A DNA stretch of 49,984 nucleotides from Chitinophagaceae bacterium (GTDB taxonomy: Bacteria > Bacteroidota > Bacteroidia > Chitinophagales > Chitinophagaceae), in NCBI GenBank assembly GCA_947442625.1, contig CANEWJ010000002.1, positions 1 through 49,984 of the forward strand. The letters run 5' to 3'. How positions within the stretch are numbered: the first letter of the stretch is position 1; every line of letters starts with the position of its first letter. The notes below the pieces were generated by a model. The model was not told the DNA's origin and did no database searches. It was given only the letters and a program-made list of their open reading frames with translations. Shown one piece after another: positions 9,930-19,541 of the stretch. Both the position numbers and the translations under genes were made by a program.

Positions 9930-12134
9930 ATGCCAGCGCTGAAAAAAGGCCTGCAACAACTTGCCATCCTCCTGCAACTGCTCTGGGCCTTTCTGCCGGG
10001 GATCTTGTTCATCCTGTTTGCCTATGTTTTTTTTACAGGATTTGTTCAGGGAAAAGACATCATCCTCACAGGCCTAAAATCAAGACAGACCGGACTTTTC
10101 TTTGTTGTTGGCCTGTTGTTTTGGGTATTGATTACTTGGTATACCTCAAGGCTCATTGCCTACAACCACGACAGGCTGTTTCAGGTGGCCAGAAAAGGCC
10201 TTTACCATACCCCAAGAATCCTTGGTTATGCCTGCTTCACCATAACAATCATTGCTTTGGTTGTACTCGTGCCGTCAGAAAGCAACAACCTTAAACAATG
10301 GATGATTGTCAGCATCGCTGCAATTGGCTATGCCACGCTTCACCCCTTGTTTGAAAAAATAAAAAACAAAAGCAACAAAAAAGCGCTAATCCTTTACCGG
10401 AATTGGCTTTGGCTGGTGTTCACCATCATCATTAGCACAATGGTTTTGCTGAACTCAATCGAGGGATACACCTGCCTGTTGCCACTGCTTCAAGCAGGAT
10501 ATCTTTTTCTTGTGATTACCAGAAAGAAAATCAGTGAAACCAGTCTGAAGCAGTCTCCCAAAGCTGCCCACAAATACTTGATCAACACCCGTTTGGCGTA
10601 TCATGATCTTGTTGTCTGGATTTTCACAGACAAGGAAGGCAAAAGAGATCCGTTGAAAAAAGAACTGATGACCCAGACAGAGCAAAACATTTTCGGTTGG
10701 TTCAACATCTTTTCTTTTGCGGCAATGCTCATCTACTTTGCTGCAGTCTTTTCCATTTCATTTTCCCGTTACATCACAGCACTGCCCATCATCCTGCTTT
10801 CCTTTGGCATCCTGCTGGGCGCTGGAAACATCATCACCTTGTTTTCACTCAAACAAAAAATGAATTTGCATTTTCTGGTGTTGGTTGGCATTTTCATGGC
10901 AGGACTGTTCAATGAGACGCATGATGTCAACCTGATGCCATTGAAAGAGACCAATCAATACCATGCAAGACCCAGCCTGAGAGGGCATTTCAACAGATGG
11001 ATGGAGGAAAGAAAAAATCAACTGGATGACAGCTCTACAACCAATTTTCCAATCTATTTTGTAATGGCGGATGGGGGTGCTTCAAGGTCTGCTTACTGGA
11101 CGGCATCTGTATTGGGCAAGATCCAGGAGAAATCCTCCGGCAATTTTTCCAAACAATTGTTTTGCTTGTCTGGCGCATCTGGTGGAAACCTTGGCAATCT
11201 TTCATTTTATGCAACATTGCTGGCCCCCTCTGAGACGAACACAATAAAAACAATACAAGACTACTTGTCCAACGATTTCCTTAGTTTTCCTTTGGTACGA
11301 TTGTTAGGCCCAGACATCATCCTCCCATTGGTTCCTTTTCATCTCCTGAACGACAGGGCAGCAGCCTTGGAAAAATCATTTCAATCAACAAAGAAAGAAA
11401 ATGAAATTACACGGTTGATGAACTTGCCTTTTTCAGCACTTCAACTGCACCATGACAGCAGTTGTGTAAAGCCCTTGGTTTTCATCAATTGTACCAGGAT
11501 GCAAGATGGCACACCGGCAGTGGTCAGCAATATCAACATTGAAAAAAATGTATTTGGAAAAAGGATTGACGTATTGAAAAGCCTGGACTCCAGTCAGGAC
11601 CTGTCAGTAGCCACTGCAGTGGCCCTTGGCGCAAGGTTTCCTTATTTCAGCCCTGCGGGGAGAATAGGCAATCAGTATTTTGTGGATGGTGGTTATTTTG
11701 ACAACTCTGGTGCCGGGGTTGTGCATGAGATGCTCCTCGATCTTCACAGCATGATCATGGACAGCATCAGGAGCAATCCTCAGCATCCTTATAAAAAAAT
11801 CAGGTTCAATGTATTGCACATCACCAATGAAACAGAAACCGAAAAGAGTATTGAAAAAACACATCCGCTCGTCAATGATCTGGCGGCTCCGGTAAAAACA
11901 ATGCTGGGATCTTATGCCAGACAAACGGATATCAACAACCTGCGCCTGTACAAATACCTGCTCGAGATTTACAAGGGCGATACCACCTACCAGTCCATCA
12001 ACCTGTATAAAAAAGGTGAGGAGGAGGATTATCCAATGAACTGGTCCATTTCTGATCAGTCACTGGGCAGGATGAACAAAAGGTTGGCAGCACATGAAGG
12101 GATTACACGCATCGTACAGTCCATCAACTATTAA
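9930..12134 (+). CDS. Membrane-anchored patatin-like phospholipase
   Basis: 734 aa; N-terminal multi-TM region, then oxyanion-type ADGGASRSAYWTASVLG, nucleophile elbow LSGASGGNLG (GxSxG) and catalytic DGGYFDNSGAG (DGG). Confidence 0.8.
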   Translation: MPALKKGLQQLAILLQLLWAFLPGILFILFAYVFFTGFVQGKDIILTGLKSRQTGLFFVVGLLFWVLITWYTSRLIAYNHDRLFQVARKGLYHTPRILGYACFTITIIALVVLVPSESNNLKQWMIVSIAAIGYATLHPLFEKIKNKSNKKALILYRNWLWLVFTIIISTMVLLNSIEGYTCLLPLLQAGYLFLVITRKKISETSLKQSPKAAHKYLINTRLAYHDLVVWIFTDKEGKRDPLKKELMTQTEQNIFGWFNIFSFAAMLIYFAAVFSISFSRYITALPIILLSFGILLGAGNIITLFSLKQKMNLHFLVLVGIFMAGLFNETHDVNLMPLKETNQYHARPSLRGHFNRWMEERKNQLDDSSTTNFPIYFVMADGGASRSAYWTASVLGKIQEKSSGNFSKQLFCLSGASGGNLGNLSFYATLLAPSETNTIKTIQDYLSNDFLSFPLVRLLGPDIILPLVPFHLLNDRAAALEKSFQSTKKENEITRLMNLPFSALQLHHDSSCVKPLVFINCTRMQDGTPAVVSNINIEKNVFGKRIDVLKSLDSSQDLSVATAVALGARFPYFSPAGRIGNQYFVDGGYFDNSGAGVVHEMLLDLHSMIMDSIRSNPQHPYKKIRFNVLHITNETETEKSIEKTHPLVNDLAAPVKTMLGSYARQTDINNLRLYKYLLEIYKGDTTYQSINLYKKGEEEDYPMNWSISDQSLGRMNKRLAAHEGITRIVQSINY

Positions 12135-12151
12135 TGCCCTCAATCCACAGG

Positions 12152-13663
12152 CTAGACCAGCACCCAACTGAGCCCACCATCTTTTTCGTCCTTGAGCTGT
12201 ATGCCTGCTTCAAGCAACTGGTTGCGGATCTTGTCTGAAGTGGCGTAGTCTTTTTTCTCCCTGGCGTCTTTTCTGATGTCTGCAATCAACTGAAGCACAG
12301 CACCAAGCTTCTGGTCATCATGCTTTTTTTCATCCTTCAATCCAAAAATATCAACCAGAAAAGTATTGAACTTCTCTTTCATCAACAGCATGGTGGCTGT
12401 GGTGAGGGCATTGTTTTTGATCAAACCATCCTTGATAGAATTGATGACCGGCACCAACTCAAACAGACCTGCCAATACTTTTGCTGTATTGAGGTCATCG
12501 TTCATATCATCATCCAATGCGCTGAGCACCTCAAAACAATGCTGCTCCAAATCAGGATCTCCGGCACTGATGTTGTTGTCTAAAACAACAAACTTATTTA
12601 ATTGCGTGAAGGCTTCCCAGATCCTTCTCAGGCCTTTCTCGGCTGCCTGAAGGGCTTCGTTGCTGAAGTCCAGTGTGCTCCTGTAATGCGTTTGCAGAAT
12701 GAAGAAACGAACGGTCATGGGAGAATACGCTTGCGTCAAGATCTCATGTGATCCGCTAAACAGTTCACTGAGCTTGATCACATTGTTATAGCTTTTCCCC
12801 ATCTTTCTGCCGTTGATGGTGATCATGTTGTTGTGCAGCCAGAACTTCGCAGGGATCTGGTGGTTGCAGACGGCACTTTGCGCAATCTCACACTCATGGT
12901 GAGGAAACTGAAGGTCCATTCCACCACCGTGTATATCGAATTCAGCCCCCAAATATTTATTGCTCATGGCAGAACACTCGATATGCCATCCGGGGAAACC
13001 CTCTCCCCATGGGCTTTGCCAGCGCATGATGTGTTCTGGCGCGGCATGTTTCCACAAGGCAAAATCAGCCTTGTTGCGTTTCTCCTCCTGCGATTCCAGC
13101 TCACGGGTTGTTTCGAGCTGATCATCCAATACCCTGCCACTCAAGATGCCATACTGCATGCCTTTTGCACTGAAATCCCTGTGGTATTTTTCAACATCAA
13201 AATAGACTGAACCATTGGCTTCATAGGCATAGCCATCGGCCATGATCCGCTGGATCATGACAATCTGTTCCACAATATGTCCTGTCGCAGTGGGCTCGAT
13301 GCTGGGCTCCACATTGTTGAACTCCCTCATCGCCCAATGGAAGAGATTGGTGTATTTCTGCACCAGCTCCATGGGCTCCATTTTTTCCAGGATGGCTTTT
13401 TTAGAGATCTTGTCTTCACTCTCCCTTCCCTCTTCTTCAAAATGACCAGCGTCAGTGATGTTGCGCACATACCGTACCTGATAACCAAGATGACGGAGGT
13501 ATCGGTAGACAATATCAAAGGTGATGAATGGCCTTGCATGCCCAAGATGGCTTTCTCCACTGACGGTTGGACCGCATACATACATGCCAACCCTGCCTGG
13601 AATCAATGAACTGAATACTTCCTTTTGTCTGGTAAGTGAATTATAAAACTGCAATGAAGACAT
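12152..13663 (-). CDS. cysS: Cysteine--tRNA ligase
   Basis: [72 protein letters not shown] (KMSKS variant). Confidence 0.97.
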   Translation of the reverse strand: MSSLQFYNSLTRQKEVFSSLIPGRVGMYVCGPTVSGESHLGHARPFITFDIVYRYLRHLGYQVRYVRNITDAGHFEEEGRESEDKISKKAILEKMEPMELVQKYTNLFHWAMREFNNVEPSIEPTATGHIVEQIVMIQRIMADGYAYEANGSVYFDVEKYHRDFSAKGMQYGILSGRVLDDQLETTRELESQEEKRNKADFALWKHAAPEHIMRWQSPWGEGFPGWHIECSAMSNKYLGAEFDIHGGGMDLQFPHHECEIAQSAVCNHQIPAKFWLHNNMITINGRKMGKSYNNVIKLSELFSGSHEILTQAYSPMTVRFFILQTHYRSTLDFSNEALQAAEKGLRRIWEAFTQLNKFVVLDNNISAGDPDLEQHCFEVLSALDDDMNDDLNTAKVLAGLFELVPVINSIKDGLIKNNALTTATMLLMKEKFNTFLVDIFGLKDEKKHDDQKLGAVLQLIADIRKDAREKKDYATSDKIRNQLLEAGIQLKDEKDGGLSWVLV

Positions 13664-13680
13664 AAACAATATTGTAAGGG

Positions 13681-13688
13681 CAAAGATA
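13681..13688 (-). promoter_or_regulatory. Putative Bacteroidota -7 element (TATCTTTG) upstream of cysS
   Basis: Plus strand CAAAGATA matches the reverse complement of TAnnTTTG and lies 18 bp upstream of the cysS start. No clear -33 TTTG seen. Confidence 0.4.
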
Positions 13689-13728
13689 AAGATTGAAAAG
13701 CAGAACAGGGGTCGAACCCGGGAGATGC

Positions 13729-14880
13729 CTATTTTTTTCTGATGTCTGAGACCAGAAACGCGTGATCAGAGAGTCTTTTTCCTCCCTGGGTAAACTGCAA
13801 GGCTTCATACTGCTGAGGATGAAAAATATAATCAATCCTCAAGGTGGGCAAAAGCTGTAATTTGAAAGAGGAGGAACTCGTATACGTTGCGCCCAAACCA
13901 GTCCCTTTTTCCAGAAATGCATCTTTCTTCTCCCCCCGCACCGATGAATAGGTGTAGGATCCTGGCACATCATTCAGGTCACCCATCACAAAATTGGGGA
14001 ATGGAGAAGATGCCATTTCGTTCACAATAAAATCAGATTGCACCCCATGCCAATAAAAAGTATTGCGCATTTTTTTGAGCAACTGTTTGGACTGGATGAC
14101 GCTGCTGTCATTTTTTGCCTTTACGTCGTCGATGACCCCGTATTCCCTTGCCCCAAATCCAAAAGATTGAAGATGCACAGCGTAAATACGCAACGTGTCA
14201 GCGCCATGGATGACATCAGCAAAAACCGTATTTTCTGTATTGGCATCAGCTGTTGCAGGGAAGGGAACTTCATTTCCATTGATGATAGGAAGCCGCGAAA
14301 AAATAGCAATGCCACTGTATTGACTTGTACCAAAAATATCCTCCCCTGCAAATTGATGATACTTGTAACCAAGCACATGTTCGAGATTATGCATTGGGTC
14401 CTTGTTACCCTGTCCAGGCATGGACACAAACTCCTGAAAGCAAATGACATCAGGCTGGTATTTTTTTACCTGGTCAAGGATCAATTGCAGGTGTTTTTCC
14501 TGATCAGGCTTGAACATGCTTTCATCAAAAGGAATGAAATGACGGAGGTTCCAGCTCATGAATCGGATGGAAGCAGGCGATTTCTTCAACGAAAAATCAT
14601 CGCCTCCTTTGAAAGAAACGTGTTTGCCTGCCGCTGAAGAACCAGCCAACATCACCAGCAAAGGGAATAAAGCCCACTTGATGCGAACAAAAATCCAAAA
14701 CAAGAGGAAGAGCAGCAGGATCACCAATAGATAGGGAAAGAACAGGCCCAAAAAACCAGTGAACCACCAGGTCTTTGGATGCATGTACGGAGCAAAGCTG
14801 CATACCAGGTACAATGCAGCAACACAGATATTGAGCAGCATCATGACCCCAACAGAAACGGATTTGAAAAAATTACCCAT
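13729..14880 (-). CDS. Endonuclease/exonuclease/phosphatase family protein with N-terminal TM helices
   Basis: [54 protein letters not shown]. Confidence 0.88.
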   Translation of the reverse strand: MGNFFKSVSVGVMMLLNICVAALYLVCSFAPYMHPKTWWFTGFLGLFFPYLLVILLLFLLFWIFVRIKWALFPLLVMLAGSSAAGKHVSFKGGDDFSLKKSPASIRFMSWNLRHFIPFDESMFKPDQEKHLQLILDQVKKYQPDVICFQEFVSMPGQGNKDPMHNLEHVLGYKYHQFAGEDIFGTSQYSGIAIFSRLPIINGNEVPFPATADANTENTVFADVIHGADTLRIYAVHLQSFGFGAREYGVIDDVKAKNDSSVIQSKQLLKKMRNTFYWHGVQSDFIVNEMASSPFPNFVMGDLNDVPGSYTYSSVRGEKKDAFLEKGTGLGATYTSSSSFKLQLLPTLRIDYIFHPQQYEALQFTQGGKRLSDHAFLVSDIRKK

Positions 14881-14887
14881 GGGCTAT

Positions 14888-15799
14888 TTATAGGTCTTTC
14901 TTGCTGGCTTCCTTTAAAATCTTTTTCTCCGCTTCGGTCAATTGATCATAGCCCTTCTGGTTGATCTTGTCAAGAATGGTATCAATCCTTTCTTGTGTGA
15001 TATTGGGCTTTTTGACAAACGGGACCTTGGTGCCCTGGTTGTAGAAGGAGGATTGCTTTGTAGAATATCCTTTATTTTTTGATGGGGTAAACCATGCTCC
15101 AATCCAGGAAAAAAATGCATTCATCCATTCACCTGGATCATTGCCTTTTTGCAACATGCGGATGTATGCAAAGCCTGTTAAGCCTGCTGCAGCAACAGGC
15201 AACAGCAAAACAGGATTGGAAAATGCGGAGGAAAGGTTCAAGAGCAAATAAATCAATGCAATAATCCACAAGGGGATCCCACCGCCAATCATGGGAAAGA
15301 AACGGTATTTTGGAGAAACGGTTGTTGCCGCTACAGCCAATCCAAGGATTCCGGACACAGCCCCACTGAAAAATATGGATTGTGTTGCACCTGGATAAAA
15401 AATATTGGCCGCTCCCAAAAATGCAATACCAGAGATGGTGGCACTATAGATATAAATGGGAATGATCTTGTCGTTACCGATCAGGTCTTGGATAAGGTAT
15501 CCAAATGTCCACAACCAAATCAGGTTGCTGATGACAAGGATAACCTTGACTTCAGTGAACTGCATGGTAATCAGTGTCCATGGCCTTGTGATGAATCGCA
15601 TGGGGTCTCCAGGCATCACAAACCAATGGTAAATATTGCGGTAGAATTGTTCTTCCGGAATCCTTGAAAACACATAAATGCTTTTCAGGAAGTTCATCAT
15701 AATGAAAAAAGTAATTTGCAGTACAACCAGGATCACCAAAGGGTTTGCTGTATTGAACAGATTTGAACGGCCTGATTCCGTATTGTCCCTGTATCCCAT
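14888..15799 (-). CDS. Rhomboid-like membrane protein, probably catalytically inactive, with C-terminal helical (DUF6576-like) tail
   Basis: Start at MGYRDNTESGRSNLF; rhomboid topology, SGAVSGILGL aligns with SGAVMGIF of the neighbour, no His in the last-TM position (PVAAAGLTGFAYI); tail QERIDTILDKINQKGYDQLTEAEKKILKEASK. Confidence 0.75.
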   Translation of the reverse strand: MGYRDNTESGRSNLFNTANPLVILVVLQITFFIMMNFLKSIYVFSRIPEEQFYRNIYHWFVMPGDPMRFITRPWTLITMQFTEVKVILVISNLIWLWTFGYLIQDLIGNDKIIPIYIYSATISGIAFLGAANIFYPGATQSIFFSGAVSGILGLAVAATTVSPKYRFFPMIGGGIPLWIIALIYLLLNLSSAFSNPVLLLPVAAAGLTGFAYIRMLQKGNDPGEWMNAFFSWIGAWFTPSKNKGYSTKQSSFYNQGTKVPFVKKPNITQERIDTILDKINQKGYDQLTEAEKKILKEASKKDL

Positions 15800-15816
15800 G
15801 CCGCTAGTTTTTTTGG

Positions 15817-16512
15817 TCAATAAAAATCTCTCCTGTTCCGCTTGTTCCAGATCATCACAATGATAATTCCCACTGCCGCTCCTCCAAGGTGTGCAAAATG
15901 CGCTATTCCTGTAGATTCGCTTGATATGCCACCCAATACATCCAGCACACCCAGACCGAGCAATGCCCATTTGGCTTTGATGGGAAAAGGAATCGGGAGA
16001 ATGATCATTTGGCTGTTGGGAAAGGTATAGGCAAAGGCAGCAAAAATTCCCATCACGGCTCCAGAAGCTCCCAGGGTAGGAACATTTGTCAATACAAAAA
16101 GTTCAGCAGCACCGATCTGACCTGCTGCAAACATTTCGTTGTACTGAGATATATCATAGGTCAAAGCAATCGCTTGGGTGAGGCCTGCACCAAAACCACA
16201 AACCAGGTAAAACGCCAGAAATTTGGCTGGTCCCCAGAGGTTTTCCAAGGTAGACCCAAACATCCACAAGGCAAACATGTTGAAGAGGATGTGAAAGAAA
16301 GAATCGGAGGAGTGCAGAAACATGTAGGAAATGAACTGCCAGAAATGATAATGCACAGAACTGAAATGGTGTAGTGCAAAAAGATCTTCAATGGACAAAA
16401 GGTCTTTGCCAACAGTGATTTGCGCGAGCCAAACCAAGGCATTGATAATGATGAGGTTTTTGATGACTACGGGAAGCACCTGAAACCTGCCCGGTCTGAT
16501 TTCTGATTCCAT
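15817..16512 (-). CDS. Rhomboid family intramembrane serine protease
   Basis: TLGASGAVMGIFAAFAY (catalytic Ser) and AHFAHLGGAAVGIII (catalytic His), N-terminal HFSSVHYHFWQFISYMFLHSSDSFFHILFNMFALWMFG. Confidence 0.93.
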   Translation of the reverse strand: MESEIRPGRFQVLPVVIKNLIIINALVWLAQITVGKDLLSIEDLFALHHFSSVHYHFWQFISYMFLHSSDSFFHILFNMFALWMFGSTLENLWGPAKFLAFYLVCGFGAGLTQAIALTYDISQYNEMFAAGQIGAAELFVLTNVPTLGASGAVMGIFAAFAYTFPNSQMIILPIPFPIKAKWALLGLGVLDVLGGISSESTGIAHFAHLGGAAVGIIIVMIWNKRNRRDFY

Positions 16513-16525
16513 ACGTTGCTTTATA

Positions 16526-17974
16526 TTACAAATTTAATGAACCTGGGGCATCTTGCCTCAGCTTCAACTGCACAACATTCTCAATATGATGGGTATGGGG
16601 AAACATGTCCACAGGCCTGATGGCTGTCACCGCATACTTTTCTGCCAACAATTGCAGGTCTCTTGCCTGTGTGGCTGGATTACAGCTCACATATACCACC
16701 AATGGCGCTTCCATGGCCAGGATCTGCTGTACAAGCTTTTCATGCATGCCCGCCCTGGGAGGATCAGTGATGATCACATCAGGCCTGCCATGTGTTTCAA
16801 AGAAGGCATTGTTGCAGATGTCTGCCACATCACCAGCATAAAAAAGAGTATTGTCAATGCCATTCATGGTAGCATTTTCATGTGCATCATCGATTGCTTC
16901 ACTGATAACTTCCACCCCTATCACTTTGGCAGCCTTGTCGCTGACAAAGATGCCAATGCTTCCTGTGCCACAATAAAGGTCATATACAATTTCAGTTCCC
17001 TTCAGCTCAGCAAAATCCTTGGTAATCTGGTAAAGCTGTTCAGCCTGTGTTGAATTGGTTTGGAAAAACGATTTGGGACCCACTTTGAACTTCAATTCAC
17101 CCAATTGCTCGATGGCAAATGCGTTGCCATGGTAAAGGATGGGATGCTGGTCTCCCAGGCTATCATTGAATTTGCGGTTCACCGTATAATACAGCGAAGT
17201 AATGGAAGGGAAATCCTTTTTGATGTATTCCATCATGTCTTCCCTTGCCTTTTCATCATCCTCTCCAAACACGAGGTTGACCATCAGGTCTCCAGTAGTA
17301 CAAAGCCTGACCAGCAGGTTCCTGAGCAATCCTGTATGGTTTCGTATATCATAAAAACTGTATCCTTGTTCCAGGGCATGGGCCCTGATGCCATTGCGGA
17401 TGGCATTGCTTGGTGCTGCCTGTAAAAAACATTCATCAATATCGATCACCTTGTCAAAGGAGCCGGGTACATGAAAACCCAGGGCTGGAATGGAAGGAAG
17501 ACCCCGCGGCCCCTCTTCAGGCATTTCCAGGGAGGCAATCTCCTCTTCAGTAAAATATTTCTTGGAGCTAAAAGTAAATTCAAGCTTGTTCCTGTAGTAC
17601 TGCGTTTCACTGGCCCCTGCAATCGGCTGCATTTCGGGGATATTGATCTTGCCAATCCGCTTCATCTGCTGCTCCACTTCCTGAAACTTGTACTCCAGTT
17701 GTTTTTCATAGGGCAACATTTGCCACTTGCACCCCCCGCAGACCCCAAAATGTTTGCAAAAAGGAGTTGTTCGCTCTGATGAATAGGATCTAAACCTGAT
17801 GGCCTTCCCCTCTGCCCAATCTTTCTTGTTCTTGCTGAGCCGAACATCCACAACATCTCCAGGCACAGCCCCTTCAATGAAAACTACTTTTCCCTCCAAT
17901 TTTGCGATAGACTTTCCGCCGGCGGCATAACCACTGACCTGCAAATGCTCCAATACCAATTTCTTCTTTCTCAT
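16526..17974 (-). CDS. rlmD: 23S rRNA (uracil(1939)-C(5))-methyltransferase RlmD family
   Basis: TRAM-like N-terminus, Fe-S motif CKHFGVCGGCKWQMLPYEKQL, SAM motif VYDLYCGTGSIGIF, DPPRAGMHEK, VYVSCNPATQARDL. Confidence 0.93.
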   Translation of the reverse strand: MRKKKLVLEHLQVSGYAAGGKSIAKLEGKVVFIEGAVPGDVVDVRLSKNKKDWAEGKAIRFRSYSSERTTPFCKHFGVCGGCKWQMLPYEKQLEYKFQEVEQQMKRIGKINIPEMQPIAGASETQYYRNKLEFTFSSKKYFTEEEIASLEMPEEGPRGLPSIPALGFHVPGSFDKVIDIDECFLQAAPSNAIRNGIRAHALEQGYSFYDIRNHTGLLRNLLVRLCTTGDLMVNLVFGEDDEKAREDMMEYIKKDFPSITSLYYTVNRKFNDSLGDQHPILYHGNAFAIEQLGELKFKVGPKSFFQTNSTQAEQLYQITKDFAELKGTEIVYDLYCGTGSIGIFVSDKAAKVIGVEVISEAIDDAHENATMNGIDNTLFYAGDVADICNNAFFETHGRPDVIITDPPRAGMHEKLVQQILAMEAPLVVYVSCNPATQARDLQLLAEKYAVTAIRPVDMFPHTHHIENVVQLKLRQDAPGSLNL

Positions 17975-18092
17975 TTTCCGGCTTGAACTGCAAATCTACA
18001 ATTTAATATGCCTCCCCAAGCCGGCTCACCTTAGTTCTCCTTTTAACATTGTATTTCCCGGTTATTGAATATTTTTACCCAAACTTTCACAG

Positions 18093-19535
18093 ATGCGCAT
18101 TCTTCCGATCCTGCTGTTTTCCTTGCTGTTCAACCCATTTGCCCAAGCACAAAATGCCTATGAAATCAAGGCCAACATCAAGCCTTTCAACAAGGGATAC
18201 CTCTTCCTTGCCTACCATTTTGGCAGCAAGCAATACCTGATTGATTCGGCAAAGATCGACGCCAACGGTCAGGCCATCTTCACTGGGGCAAAGAAATTGC
18301 AGGGCGGCGTTTACATGATTGTATTCCCTGAAAAAAACGGGTGGATTGAGTGCATCCTCGACCAGCAACAAAAATTCAGTGTGTTCGGCGACACCGCCAA
18401 TATTGTAAAAGGATTACGCTTTGAAGGCTCTCCAGACAATACCATATTTGCCGATTATCAGAAAAAATCATTTGACATCGGCACAGCGGTGGCTGCGTTG
18501 AGGAGCAGGGCCGGTGGGGCGACAGAGGACCCTGCCACAAAAGCAGCACAGGCCCAAGTCAAGCAATTGAGCCTTGACATGCAGCAGTACCGCAATGAAC
18601 TGCAGCAAAAAAATCCAAAGCACCTCTTGAGTTCGATTTTCAACCTGCTGAAAGATCCTGAGGTTCCGGCTGCAGCGCAACATCCCGGAGGAAAATACGA
18701 TAGCCTGTTTGCCTACAATTATTACAAAGACCATTATTGGGACGGTATCAGCCTGGCAGATGATCGCCTGGTGAGGACTCCCGTTTTACAGGGCAGGTTC
18801 GACAAATATTATGATGAGATCCTTCCCCAGGCATCCGATTCATTGGCCAGGTACGCAGACAACATGCTTGCTGCCGCGAAGCCCAGCGAAGAGATGTTCA
18901 AATTTGTATTGTCCAGCCTGACAGACAAATACGTGAACCCCAAATTCATGGGCCAGGATGCTGTTTTTGTGCACTTGTTTGAAAAATATTACCTGAGTGG
19001 CCAGGCAGACAGCTGGATGAATGAAAAATACAAAAAGTTCATCTTCGACAGGGGATATTCGCTGATGTCAAATGTGATTGGCAAGAAAGCGGCTGAGCTT
19101 CCCATGGTAGATACCCTCGGAAAAAATTTCTCCTTGTATGCCCTTCAGGGTCCCTTTACTGTTGTCTGTTTCTGGGACCCCACCTGTGGACATTGCAAGG
19201 AAGAAGTACCGAAGGTGGATTCCATCTTTCAGGCCAAATGGGAAAAAGAGGGTGTGAAGCTTGTTGGGGTCATGACAGATGGCGGAAAACAGAACTGGCT
19301 CAACTATATCAGGGAACACAAACTGGGTGGATGGATTCATGTGTACCAGACAGAAGAAACCAAAGATAAAATTTACAAGGCAGGTCAGCCCGGTTACAGG
19401 CAACTCTATGATGTTTACCAGACCCCAATGGTTTACCTGCTGGACAAGGACAAAAATATTGTTGCCAAAAAACTCACCTACCTCCAGGTAGACGACTTCA
19501 TGGACTTCAAAAAAAAATCAGCAAAGACACCCTAG
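18093..19535 (+). CDS. Thioredoxin/TlpA-like family protein with DUF4369/DUF5106-type N-terminal region, exported
   Basis: Signal peptide MRILPILLFSLLFNPFAQAQ; C-terminal redox motif VVCFWDPTCGHCKEEVPKVD. Confidence 0.85.
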   Translation: MRILPILLFSLLFNPFAQAQNAYEIKANIKPFNKGYLFLAYHFGSKQYLIDSAKIDANGQAIFTGAKKLQGGVYMIVFPEKNGWIECILDQQQKFSVFGDTANIVKGLRFEGSPDNTIFADYQKKSFDIGTAVAALRSRAGGATEDPATKAAQAQVKQLSLDMQQYRNELQQKNPKHLLSSIFNLLKDPEVPAAAQHPGGKYDSLFAYNYYKDHYWDGISLADDRLVRTPVLQGRFDKYYDEILPQASDSLARYADNMLAAAKPSEEMFKFVLSSLTDKYVNPKFMGQDAVFVHLFEKYYLSGQADSWMNEKYKKFIFDRGYSLMSNVIGKKAAELPMVDTLGKNFSLYALQGPFTVVCFWDPTCGHCKEEVPKVDSIFQAKWEKEGVKLVGVMTDGGKQNWLNYIREHKLGGWIHVYQTEETKDKIYKAGQPGYRQLYDVYQTPMVYLLDKDKNIVAKKLTYLQVDDFMDFKKKSAKTP

Positions 19536-19541
19536 CTGTAC

